A model generated the notes under the pieces. That model saw only the letters and a list, made by a program, of their open reading frames with translations, had not been told where the DNA came from and did no database searches. 64,000 nt of DNA from Flavobacterium seoulense (lineage in GTDB: Bacteria > Bacteroidota > Bacteroidia > Flavobacteriales > Flavobacteriaceae). Position 1 is the stretch's first letter. The number at the start of each line of letters is the position of its first letter. The translations under genes and the position numbers were made by a program. Positions 24,746-32,139 of the stretch are shown piece by piece. The stretch is from contig NZ_JNCA01000013.1 of assembly GCF_000695795.1 (NCBI RefSeq), forward strand, positions 88,820 to 152,819. The letters run 5' to 3'.

Positions 24746-27274
24746 ATGCACAAAAATAGGACATTTTTTATTTTCAGCTTTCTTTTGTTTTTTCAATTCA
24801 TAACAGCACAAAAACCTCAAAAACCAAATGCTGTCGAAATTTACAATCAAATTCAGAAATTAAATTTCCTTGGAAGTGTCCTTTACGTTGCTGCTCATCC
24901 TGATGATGAAAACACACGATTAATTTCATATTATTCGAATGAAAAAAGAGCCAGAACTGCTTATTTATCTTTAACCCGTGGTGATGGGGGGCAAAATTTA
25001 ATTGGTTCAGAATTAAGAGAATTATTAGGTGTTATTCGAACTCAGGAACTGATTGAAGCCCGAAAAATTGATGGCGGAGAACAGTTTTTTTCCCGAGCAA
25101 ATGATTTTGGTTTTTCTAAAAATCCAGATGAAACTTTCGAAATTTGGAACAGAGAAAAAGTACTCGCTGATTTGATTTGGACCATTCGAAAATTCCAACC
25201 CGATGTAATTATCAATCGTTTTGATCATCGTTCGCCAGGAACAACTCACGGACATCACACAGCTTCGGCAATTTTAAGTGTAGAAAGTTTTAATTTATCG
25301 AATAATCCTAAGCGTTTTCCTGAGCAATTAAAATGGTACAATCCGTGGCAGGCAAAACGTATTTTCTTTAATCCTTCGGTGTGGTATTATGGCAATCAGG
25401 AAAAATTTGATGCTGCAGATAAGTCAAAATTCATTACGCTGGAAACAGGCGTTTATTATCCCGAATTAGGAAAATCAAATCAGGAAATAGCTGCTTTAAG
25501 CCGAAGCAGTCATAAATCACAAGGTTTTGGAAGTACTGGAACACGTGGTAAAGAAACCGAATATTTAGAACTAATTAAAGGACAAAAATTAAATAGTAAG
25601 AGTGATATTTTTGATGGAATTGACACCAGCTGGAATCGTGTAAAAGGCGGAAAACCAATTGGTGAATTGATTAGCGAAATTGCTTCCAAATTTAATTTTG
25701 CGCATCCATCGGCTTCTATTCCTGATTTGCTAAAAGCGTACGAAATGATTCAAAAACTTGATGATGATCATTGGAAATCAATAAAATTAAACGAAGTTAA
25801 AAATACTATCGCTAACTGTGCCGGATTATACCTAGAAGCCGTTGCTATAGAACAGCAAGCTACTCCGGGAAGCATTATTCGATTAAAAGTGGAAGCGATT
25901 AACAGAAGCCCAATTGTTATGGAATTAGTTAGTATTACTAGTTTTCCTGATCAAAAAATCACCGAAATCAACCAATATTTAGACAACAATACTTTAGAAA
26001 ATAAAACCATCAATATAGAATTGCCGGAAGATTTAGAATACAGTCAGCCGTATTGGTTACAAGAAAAAGCTTCTGTTGGAATGTATCAGGTTAGCAATCA
26101 GGAAAACATTGGAATTCCTGATATTATAAGAGATACTAAACTACAATTTAACATCAAAATCAATGAAATTGTGATTCCTTATGAACGAACAGTTGTTTAC
26201 AAACATACTGATAAAGTTAAAGGAGAAATGTACAGTTATCTTGATATTATTCCTGAAGTAAGTACTAAAATTTTAGATCAGATTTCTTTTTTTAATGATG
26301 GTAAAACGCAGAAAATTGCCGTTCTGGTAAAAGCAGGAAAAGATAATATTAGCGGTACCGTACAATTAGAATTAACTGAAAACTGGACAGTTGCACCAGC
26401 AACAATTGATTTTAGTTTAGAAAAAAAAGACAGCGAAAAAATTGTCTATTTTGATGTTACACCGCCTAATGAAGCTTCAGAAATAATTGCAAAAAGCATT
26501 GTATCAATCAACAATAAAAAACAGGATAAAGAGCAGATTATCATTAATTATGATCACATTTCGAAACAACAAATTTTACTTCCGTCAGAAGCTAAATTTA
26601 AAAAATTAGATTTAAAAATTACCAATGAACGAATAGGTTACATCATGGGAGCTGGTGACGAAGTTCCTGACTGCTTAAAACAAATGGGATATTCTGTTAA
26701 ACTTATTAAAGAACACGAAATTAACTCCAGATATTTAGCTAATTTTGATGTTATTATTACCGGAATTAGAGCTTATAATACATTGCCTAATTTAAAAAAC
26801 AGACAGCATATACTATTAGAATTTGTAAAAAGAGGAAAAACTTTGATTGTACAATACAACACGCCAGACCGAACAATTCCGGCAAATATTGCACCTTATC
26901 CGTTAACATTATCGAGTGATCGTGTGACTGATGAAAACGCTGCAGTTGAATTTTTGGCTCCAAATCATCCTGTTTTGAATTATCCTAATGTAATTACAAA
27001 TAAAGATTTTAAAGGCTGGACACAAGAACAGGGTTTGTATTATCCTAATCAATATGATACTGCTTTTACTCCTATTTTGTCTTCTAATGATAAAGGAGAA
27101 ACACCAAAAACAGGCGCATTATTAGTCGCTCCTTATGGAACCGGACAATATATTTACACTGGTTTAAGTTTGTTTAGAGAATTACCAATGGGAGTTTCCG
27201 GAGCTTATCGATTAATAGCAAACATGATTGCATTAAAAACAACAGAAACCGAAACCATTGAAACACAAAAATAA
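24746..27274 (+). CDS. PIG-L family deacetylase, multidomain, exported
   Basis: An 842-residue exported protein. After the signal peptide (ending FQFITAQ) comes a LmbE/PIG-L deacetylase domain with zinc ligands in YVAAHPDDENTRLISYYS and FDHRSPGTTHGHHTASAIL. These enzymes remove N-acetyl groups from GlcNAc-type substrates. Downstream are about 500 residues with a beta-rich central part and a C-terminal glutamine-amidotransferase-like region (DVIITGIRAYNTLPNLKNRQ, then RGKTLIVQYNT). The size is far above single-domain family members (about 240 residues). It is followed by a 35-residue membrane peptide and a symporter, probably one operon. A substrate taken up as an acetylated sugar is a reasonable inference. 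Confidence 0.88.
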   Translation: MHKNRTFFIFSFLLFFQFITAQKPQKPNAVEIYNQIQKLNFLGSVLYVAAHPDDENTRLISYYSNEKRARTAYLSLTRGDGGQNLIGSELRELLGVIRTQELIEARKIDGGEQFFSRANDFGFSKNPDETFEIWNREKVLADLIWTIRKFQPDVIINRFDHRSPGTTHGHHTASAILSVESFNLSNNPKRFPEQLKWYNPWQAKRIFFNPSVWYYGNQEKFDAADKSKFITLETGVYYPELGKSNQEIAALSRSSHKSQGFGSTGTRGKETEYLELIKGQKLNSKSDIFDGIDTSWNRVKGGKPIGELISEIASKFNFAHPSASIPDLLKAYEMIQKLDDDHWKSIKLNEVKNTIANCAGLYLEAVAIEQQATPGSIIRLKVEAINRSPIVMELVSITSFPDQKITEINQYLDNNTLENKTINIELPEDLEYSQPYWLQEKASVGMYQVSNQENIGIPDIIRDTKLQFNIKINEIVIPYERTVVYKHTDKVKGEMYSYLDIIPEVSTKILDQISFFNDGKTQKIAVLVKAGKDNISGTVQLELTENWTVAPATIDFSLEKKDSEKIVYFDVTPPNEASEIIAKSIVSINNKKQDKEQIIINYDHISKQQILLPSEAKFKKLDLKITNERIGYIMGAGDEVPDCLKQMGYSVKLIKEHEINSRYLANFDVIITGIRAYNTLPNLKNRQHILLEFVKRGKTLIVQYNTPDRTIPANIAPYPLTLSSDRVTDENAAVEFLAPNHPVLNYPNVITNKDFKGWTQEQGLYYPNQYDTAFTPILSSNDKGETPKTGALLVAPYGTGQYIYTGLSLFRELPMGVSGAYRLIANMIALKTTETETIETQK

Positions 27275-27283
27275 AAGTCGATT

Positions 27284-27391
27284 ATGGGACTAATGAAAGG
27301 AAAAAACTGGAAAGCAAATTACACCTGGGTACTTGTTGCCAATGCCATTTATATCATGGTTTTTTATTTAATAATGAAATTATACTCTTAA
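27284..27391 (+). CDS. 35-residue single-pass membrane peptide
   Basis: A complete small frame, too short for usual gene callers, starts with MGLMKGKNWKANYTWV and ends in KLYS. It has one hydrophobic span (VLVANAIYIMVFYLIM) preceded by positive residues, suggesting an inner-membrane peptide with its N-terminus in the cytosol. It lies nine bases after the PIG-L stop and three bases before the symporter ATG, exactly filling the gap, which supports it being real. It may be an accessory peptide of the symporter; this is inference. Confidence 0.65.
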   Translation: MGLMKGKNWKANYTWVLVANAIYIMVFYLIMKLYS

Positions 27392-27394
27392 ACC

Positions 27395-29131
27395 ATGCAA
27401 TTATTTGACTGGATTGTACTTATAATCACTTTACTTTTTATCGTAATTTATGGTACCTGGAAAACGAAAGGAAGTAAAAATGTAGAAGATTTTATTCTGG
27501 GTAGTAATGAAACGCCCTGGCATACTGTAGGACTTTCGGTAATGGCAACTCAGGCCAGTGCCATTACTTTTCTTTCTACTCCCGGACAGGCCTATCATGA
27601 CGGAATGGGATTTGTGCAATTCTATTTTGGACTCCCAATAGCCATGATTGTCATTTGCCTCACTTTTATTCCAATATATCATAAATACAAAGTTTTTACA
27701 GCTTATGAATATCTTGAAAAACGTTTTGACTTAAAAACACGTTCACTGGCTGCGATTCTTTTTTTGTTCCAGAGAGGTCTTGGAACAGGATTAACCATTT
27801 ATGCTCCGGCAATTATTTTATCGGCATTATTGGGTTGGAATCTAACCTATATGAACATTATAATCGGAATTCTGGTTATTTTTTATACAGTTTCAGGAGG
27901 TACTAAAGCCGTTAACGTTACTCAGAAACAGCAAATGTTTGTCATCATGTCGGGGATGTTTATTACCTTTTTTCTAATTCTGCATTTTCTTCCCAATGAT
28001 ATGACTTTTAGTAATGCACTCCATATTGCTGGTGCCAATGGAAAAATGAATATCGTTGATTTTTCTACTGATCCTGAAGAAAAATATACTCTTTGGAGCG
28101 GAATAACAGGTGGTTTTTTTCTGGCTTTAGCCTATTTTGGAACCGATCAATCGCAGGTAGGCCGATATTTATCAGGAAAATCGGTTCGTGAAAGTCAGAT
28201 GGGATTAATCATGAATGGACTTTTAAAAGTTCCGATGCAATTTTTTATTTTATTGACAGGAGTTATGGTTTTTGTTTTTTTCCAATTCAATCCAGTTCCG
28301 TTGAATTTTAATCCTAACAATAAACTAACTATTGAAAAATCAAAATATAAGGACGAATATCATGCATTAGAGAAAAAGTTAGAAACGCTTTCAGAAGATA
28401 AAAAAGTTATCAATCTTTTATATATCGATCAGCTGAATCAGGATTATGACAATCCTATTCTCAGAAAAGAATTAGTTGCCATTTCGACCAAAGAAAAAGA
28501 CCTAAGAGATCATGCCAAAGAAATTATCTTAAAAGCCGATAATGACAGTGAAACTAATGATAAAGATTATGTTTTCTTTCATTTCATTTTGAATTACTTA
28601 CCCAAAGGTTTGATTGGTTTATTGCTGGCTGTGATTATTTCGGCAGCTATGTCATCAACCGCTTCCGGACTTAATGCATTGGCTTCTACCACGGCAATTG
28701 ATATTTATAAACGAAATTTAAAAGAAGAAAAAACAGAAAAACATTATCTAAATGCTACTAAGTTTTTTACTTTCTTCTGGGGGATTGTAGCCATTCTTTT
28801 TGCCTGTATTGGAACATTATTCGAAAACTTAATCCAGTTAGTCAACATCATTGGGTCTATATTTTACGGAACTGTTTTAGGTATTTTCTTAGTTGGATTC
28901 TATATAAAATTCATTAAAGCCAAAGCTATTTTTTACAGTGCTTTTATTACGCAATTAACTATTTTTATTATTTATTATTTTTCTAACTTTATTTATCCAA
29001 GCGGAGAAGAAAAATTAGGTTATTTATGGCTGAATTTCATCGGAGCTTTGATGACTATTATTCTTTCGGCTTTACTTCAGGCAACTATTTTCAAGAATGA
29101 AAAAAATACAACAATGCTTTTAGAAGAATGA
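27395..29131 (+). CDS. Sodium:solute symporter (SSS family)
   Basis: A 578-residue membrane transporter with about 13 spans. Family marks are DFILGSNETPWHTVGLSVMA near the N-terminus, TVSGGTKAVNVTQKQQ near residue 170 and AAMSSTASGLNALAST after an insert. Between spans 8 and 9 sits a charged loop of roughly 90 residues (LEKKLETLSEDKKV and similar) that looks like a cytosolic coiled segment, longer than in SGLT proteins. It resembles the monocarboxylate and vitamin branch of the family more than the sugar branch. Its position three bases behind the 35-residue peptide and after the PIG-L enzyme suggests uptake of the deacetylase product or substrate. Confidence 0.9.
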   Translation: MQLFDWIVLIITLLFIVIYGTWKTKGSKNVEDFILGSNETPWHTVGLSVMATQASAITFLSTPGQAYHDGMGFVQFYFGLPIAMIVICLTFIPIYHKYKVFTAYEYLEKRFDLKTRSLAAILFLFQRGLGTGLTIYAPAIILSALLGWNLTYMNIIIGILVIFYTVSGGTKAVNVTQKQQMFVIMSGMFITFFLILHFLPNDMTFSNALHIAGANGKMNIVDFSTDPEEKYTLWSGITGGFFLALAYFGTDQSQVGRYLSGKSVRESQMGLIMNGLLKVPMQFFILLTGVMVFVFFQFNPVPLNFNPNNKLTIEKSKYKDEYHALEKKLETLSEDKKVINLLYIDQLNQDYDNPILRKELVAISTKEKDLRDHAKEIILKADNDSETNDKDYVFFHFILNYLPKGLIGLLLAVIISAAMSSTASGLNALASTTAIDIYKRNLKEEKTEKHYLNATKFFTFFWGIVAILFACIGTLFENLIQLVNIIGSIFYGTVLGIFLVGFYIKFIKAKAIFYSAFITQLTIFIIYYFSNFIYPSGEEKLGYLWLNFIGALMTIILSALLQATIFKNEKNTTMLLEE

Positions 29132-29163
29132 TTATATAGAAATATAAAACAATTCACATACAA

Positions 29164-29187
29164 AAGCCTCTACTACTATAGAGGCTT
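29164..29187 (+). terminator. Terminator after the symporter gene
   Basis: AAGCCTCTA and TAGAGGCTT pair perfectly around six bases. The T content after the stem is modest (ACTTATTT), so efficiency may be moderate. Confidence 0.65.
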
Positions 29188-29215
29188 ACTTATTTAAAAA
29201 CTTTAAACAAATATA

Positions 29216-29419
29216 ATGAAGGGATTTATTAAAATCACAGATACAGGAGAGCAGGAATACTATATCAATATTGACTATATTATACAATTTACAACTACTA
29301 ATGAAAATCAAGAAGGAAACACAATCATTGATATAAAATATGGAGAAAGAGTTGCTACAATACAAACAAATTGTACAACTGAAGAAGTATTACTCATGAT
29401 AGCTTCGTCAAATAAATAG
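29216..29419 (+). CDS. 67-residue protein, FlbD-like pattern
   Basis: A small protein with no recognised Bacteroidetes family. Its pattern FIKITDTGEQEYYINIDYII followed by a beta-strand pair and a C-terminal TTEEVLLMI resembles the FlbD/swarming-motility small-protein fold, in which a short sequence reads G-x-x-Y-x-N-x-D-x-I. FlbD belongs to flagellar operons, and no flagellar gene is present here, so only the fold is suggested, not the role. Codon use looks like that of the surrounding genes. It marks the left edge of the accessory stretch. Confidence 0.6.
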   Translation: MKGFIKITDTGEQEYYINIDYIIQFTTTNENQEGNTIIDIKYGERVATIQTNCTTEEVLLMIASSNK

Positions 29420-29576
29420 CGAATCGAAATTTAGTAAAAGCCAATGCCTCTAAAGTCGATTTTAGAATTAACTACAACTACACCATCGCCCCTCAAAAAC
29501 CAAATTAAAAAAAGCACAATTTGCTCTTGAAGAACTAAAAGGCTTGCTTTATAAACATGGTATTGTTGTGGAGTAA
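29420..29576 (+). pseudogene. Decayed gene remnant, unknown family
   Basis: Two short open segments in different frames read as protein. The first, from 29420, gives VKANASKVDFRINYNYTIAP; the second gives KLKKAQFALEELKGLLYKHG and ends at a TAA at 29574. They look like one reading frame broken by a single-base change near 29490. There is no start codon for either. I do not recognise the family. Confidence 0.4.
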
Positions 29577-29580
29577 ATTA

Positions 29581-29627
29581 GTTTTCAAAATATTTTTTTG
29601 TAAGAATATTTTAACATATTTGAAAAC
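29581..29627. repeat. Imperfect inverted repeat downstream of the remnant
   Basis: The outer arms GTTTTCAAAATAT and ATATTTGAAAAC pair apart from one unpaired T, with an inner AATATT pair. It is AT-rich and may be the old terminator of the decayed gene. Confidence 0.5.
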
Positions 29628-29656
29628 AAATAATACGCATTAATAATTAATAAAAC

Positions 29657-29725
29657 TTGCGCATAACATGCCGTTTTGGAACAAAACATGTCAAATTTAT
29701 GCGTGTATAAACTAGTTAGGCGCAA
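29657..29725. repeat. attC-like palindromic site, left of the nuclease gene
   Basis: The outer arms TTGCGCATAAC (29657-29667) and GTTAGGCGCAA (29715-29725) pair at 10 of 11 positions. Their inner ends show the integron core shape: AAC on the left and GTTAGGC, which fits GTTRRRY, on the right. An inner hairpin GTTTTG-GAA-CAAAAC lies at 29673-29687. Its left arm, GCGCATAACATGCCGTTTTG, closely matches the left arm of the site at 30511. No integrase is nearby, so assignment to integrons is inference. Confidence 0.55.
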
Positions 29726-29740
29726 CCATAAAAGCAACTT

Positions 29741-30505
29741 ATGATAACAACAGAAAGATTAGAACAACTAATTGATAAAGGTCAAGCAGTCTTAAGAACG
29801 CACGTTCCAAATCCTCCAAATATGATTGGCTTTACTACTTTAAACGGTGGGCAATTTACAGCATGGCAAACTCAGACATTAAGTTATTTACAATCAAATC
29901 TTTCTTCAGAAAACCAATATATTCTTTCTTTCAGAGCCAATGTAAAAAGAGGTTATACTAGTGATGTCAACAAAGGAATTGGAATATTACGATCATTAAT
30001 CGAAGATATTAATTTAGGTCTTTTTGAAAATAATACTGTTGAAGAAAATTTTAATCCTACTAATTCTTTGCTAACTATTCTCGAGAGATTTCATTTAGTA
30101 GTCAGACAACTTCGGAACCGATATGATTCAAGAAACACTCTTGACGTTAACGATGAGTATGATGTTCAAAACTTACTACATTCTCTTTTAATTCTCCACT
30201 TTGATGATATACGAGCTGAAGAATGGACTCCAAGTTATGCGGGTAAAAGTAGTAGAATGGATTTTTTATTAAAAGATTATAAAATTATAATCGAGGTAAA
30301 AAAAACTAGAAGTAATCTAAGAGCTAAAGAAGTTGGTTCGCAACTAATTGAAGATATTGCGAGATATAAAACTCATCCAGATTGTGAAACTTTAATATGC
30401 TTTGTTTATGATCCTGAAGGTTTAGTTGGAAATCCTAGAGGATTAGAAAATGACCTAAGTAGTGATGATAATAATTTAAGAGTTAGAGTGTATATTCGAC
30501 CTTAA
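29741..30505 (+). CDS. PD-(D/E)XK nuclease, DpnII/MboI-like restriction fold
   Basis: A 254-residue protein. The C-terminal 110 residues match the PD-(D/E)XK domain related to DpnII/MboI restriction enzymes: DEYDVQNLLHSLLILHFDDI, EEWTPSYAGKSSRMDFLLKD and YKIIIEVKKTRSNLRAKEVG. The catalytic Asp is in RMDF, and Glu and Lys are in IEVKK. IARYKTHPDCETLICFVYDP and GNPRGLENDL follow. The N-terminal half is helical (LSYLQSNL, VNKGIGILRSLIEDINLGLF). No methyltransferase lies nearby, so it is not a classical restriction-modification system; such lone nucleases are often defence effectors. It sits alone between two attC-like sites and probably moves as a cassette. The leader after the left site is only 15 bases, so it may rely on outside transcription. 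Confidence 0.85.
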   Translation: MITTERLEQLIDKGQAVLRTHVPNPPNMIGFTTLNGGQFTAWQTQTLSYLQSNLSSENQYILSFRANVKRGYTSDVNKGIGILRSLIEDINLGLFENNTVEENFNPTNSLLTILERFHLVVRQLRNRYDSRNTLDVNDEYDVQNLLHSLLILHFDDIRAEEWTPSYAGKSSRMDFLLKDYKIIIEVKKTRSNLRAKEVGSQLIEDIARYKTHPDCETLICFVYDPEGLVGNPRGLENDLSSDDNNLRVRVYIRP

Positions 30506-30510
30506 TGGCA

Positions 30511-30647
30511 GCGCCTAACAGCGGTTTTGCGCCATTGCTGAATTTGTTGCAAAAGTTCATTTTTATTTCTTAATTTAGTTTTTGTGTAGCCGAGCGAACT
30601 CAGTTTCAATTTCCGCAGCGGACGCAAAGCCACAGGACGTTACAAAC
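30511..30647. repeat. attC-like palindromic site, right of the nuclease gene
   Basis: It begins with GCGCCTAACAGCGGTTTTG six bases after the nuclease stop; GCCTAAC fits the integron core RYYYAAC. TAAC pairs with GTTA at 30639-30642. GGTTTTGCG (30523-30531) pairs with CGCAAAGCC (30623-30631) with one G-T. The right end continues with CAACCATAA, as does the left site (29723-29731). The right core, GTTACAA, departs from GTTRRRY, so the site is degenerate. Confidence 0.55.
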
Positions 30648-30690
30648 AACCATAAGTAATATATAATCTTCAAAAAATCTCAACAATATA

Positions 30691-30717
30691 AACTCCGCAG
30701 CTGCGGAGTTTTATTTT
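30691..30717 (+). terminator. Perfect palindrome with T-rich tail
   Basis: AACTCCGCAGCTGCGGAGTT is a perfect 20-base palindrome, able to form a stem with an AGCT loop, and is followed by TTATTTTTT. It probably stops plus-strand transcription leaving the nuclease cassette. Confidence 0.65.
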
Positions 30718-30821
30718 TTACGCCACTCAAATCCCATAAATACTCATATAGTCCGTCAAGTCCGCAATCTAAGGCGATAAGCAAGTTGGAATTTGTAAAA
30801 TATTCGAACTAAATTACATAG

Positions 30822-30992
30822 ACCACCAAAGAAATTGCAAAAGTGCTTGAGCATTTTCAAACTGTCGTTGAGGAAATTGCAGAAGCCTTTGAGGAAGTTA
30901 CAAAAGTACTTGAGGATTATCAAACTACCGTTGAGGAAATTACAAAAGCCTTAGAACATTGAGGAAATGTCTTTGAGGAAATTGCAACAGAA
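30822..30992 (+). pseudogene. Decayed coiled-coil gene fragment with 21-base repeats
   Basis: One frame reads heptads EIAKVLE, HFQTVVE, EIAEAFE, EVTKVLE, DYQTTVE and EITKALE before a TGA, then resumes with EEIATEA before a TAG. The underlying DNA repeats at 21, 42 and 63 bases. There is no start codon, and a stop lies just upstream, so this is a remnant of a repetitive coiled-coil protein or a drifting repeat. Family unknown. Confidence 0.5.
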
Positions 30993-31075
30993 GCATAGGA
31001 AACTGCATATAATACCATTTATATTTAAAAACTATTCTTATTATCTATTAGAATTGATGAACGTTATTAGTTTTT

Positions 31076-31164
31076 ACACAGAGATAAGCAAAGCTAACAC
31101 AGAGATTCACGAAGATTAAATTAACTTAGCGAATCTCTGTTTGATTTCCTCTGTGAATCTCTGT
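31076..31164. repeat. Intergenic inverted/direct repeat of CACAGAGATTC type
   Basis: ACAGAGATTC (31099-31108) is followed by two copies of its reverse complement GAATCTCTGT (31131-31140 and 31155-31164), with a further ACACAGAGAT at 31076. It can form alternative hairpins. It has no coding potential and resembles the short-word repeats at 12437 and 32826 in style. Confidence 0.55.
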
Positions 31165-31183
31165 AAAATATAAATAAATTAAA

Positions 31184-31221
31184 AAATCCCATCTCGTTCA
31201 CAAAAAAACGAGGTGGGATTT
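31184..31221 (-). terminator. Terminator of the DUF2911 gene
   Basis: AATCCCATCTCGTT and AACGAGGTGGGATT pair with one wobble, and a T run follows on the minus strand. It lies just beyond the DUF2911 stop. Confidence 0.85.
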
Positions 31222-31245
31222 TCCATTTATAAAAGACTGGAAATA

Positions 31246-32088
31246 TTACCTACTCCATTCTTCAATACTAGCTTTATTCATTTCGACATATTCCTTATTT
31301 CCTGCTGCTTCCGAAGCCGAAATTGACCATTTAGCTGTTTCGATAGCACCTTTTTTATCTCCTTCTTTTGCCTGAATTAATGATTTTAATCTTAGGTAAT
31401 AAAACGGAACATTCTTAGACATTTCGACTGCTTTATCAATATATGATCTTCCTTTTGCTATATCACCATTCGACTGATAATAATACTGAGCTGCAGAATA
31501 ATATTCTTCCGGTGTAGGTCCTGCTAATGTTTTTTCGATACTTGCTATAGCTATTTTTTTAGTAGGTACTTCAAATTTTAAAGACACATATGAGTTCTCC
31601 CATAAAATATCTAAAGTAGCCGAACTAGTATCTAAATTATTAATGGCTAAAGTAAAAGTTTCTACCGGTCTTGTTAAAGTTTCTTCTTTAACTGTAGTTT
31701 TCAAAGCTACTTTTGACTCATCAAAATCCTTAGGTGTTCCCCAATTATCAGTTGTAGTATAAAATAATACTTCCCATTTTTGAATATTCGGAATAGTATA
31801 AATGGCATACTTTCCTTTTTTTAAAGTCTTTCCGTCAATAACAACATCATCACCAAAAGTAATTATCGAATTATCATTGGCACCTGTTCTCCATAATTGA
31901 CCAAAAGGAACTAAATTACCTAAAACTGATCTTCCTCTTGCCGAAGGACGTGAATACACAATTTCAACATCAGTTAAACCAACCACCTGTTTTACAACAG
32001 CTTTCGGACTCGTTTCAGGAAGTCTCACCTGAGCTTCTACAGCAAAATGAGAAATAATTAGGAACAGTACAATATATAATCTTTTCAT
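31246..32088 (-). CDS. DUF2911 domain protein, exported, with C-terminal repeat region
   Basis: A 280-residue protein with a signal peptide (LYIVLFLIISHFAVEAQ) and the DUF2911 fold: VEIVYSRPSARGRSVLGNLV, PFGQLWRTGANDNSIITFGD, GKYAIYTIPNIQKWEVLFY and NWGTP. The C-terminal 80 residues look like TPR helices (YYSAAQYYYQSNGDIAKGRS). DUF2911 proteins are common in Bacteroidetes and have no established function. The ATG at 32088 begins the signal peptide; a 14-residue upstream extension is unlikely. It is 50 bases behind the HAD gene on the same strand, so co-transcription is possible. Confidence 0.9.
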   Translation of the reverse strand: MKRLYIVLFLIISHFAVEAQVRLPETSPKAVVKQVVGLTDVEIVYSRPSARGRSVLGNLVPFGQLWRTGANDNSIITFGDDVVIDGKTLKKGKYAIYTIPNIQKWEVLFYTTTDNWGTPKDFDESKVALKTTVKEETLTRPVETFTLAINNLDTSSATLDILWENSYVSLKFEVPTKKIAIASIEKTLAGPTPEEYYSAAQYYYQSNGDIAKGRSYIDKAVEMSKNVPFYYLRLKSLIQAKEGDKKGAIETAKWSISASEAAGNKEYVEMNKASIEEWSR

Positions 32089-32139
32089 AATTCGGTATTT
32101 TTTAAATTCAAATTTACAATTTCTAGGCAACTACAGCTG

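Larger units (their letters stand above)
30648..31245. other. Gap right of the nuclease cassette: remnants and repeats
   Basis: No intact gene is visible in these 600 bases. The stretch contains a palindromic terminator, a decayed heptad-repeat coding fragment, an intergenic CACAGAG-type repeat and the terminator of the DUF2911 gene, each listed separately. The remainder (30718-30820 and 30993-31070) shows nothing I can identify. Confidence 0.6.

Noticed and set aside
30831..30992. CRISPR-like short repeats
   Set aside because: The 21-base period is continuous without spacers and encodes heptads.
29131..31245. Complete restriction-modification system or classical integron
   Set aside because: Only the nuclease gene is present; I found no methyltransferase, specificity subunit or tyrosine integrase in the window.
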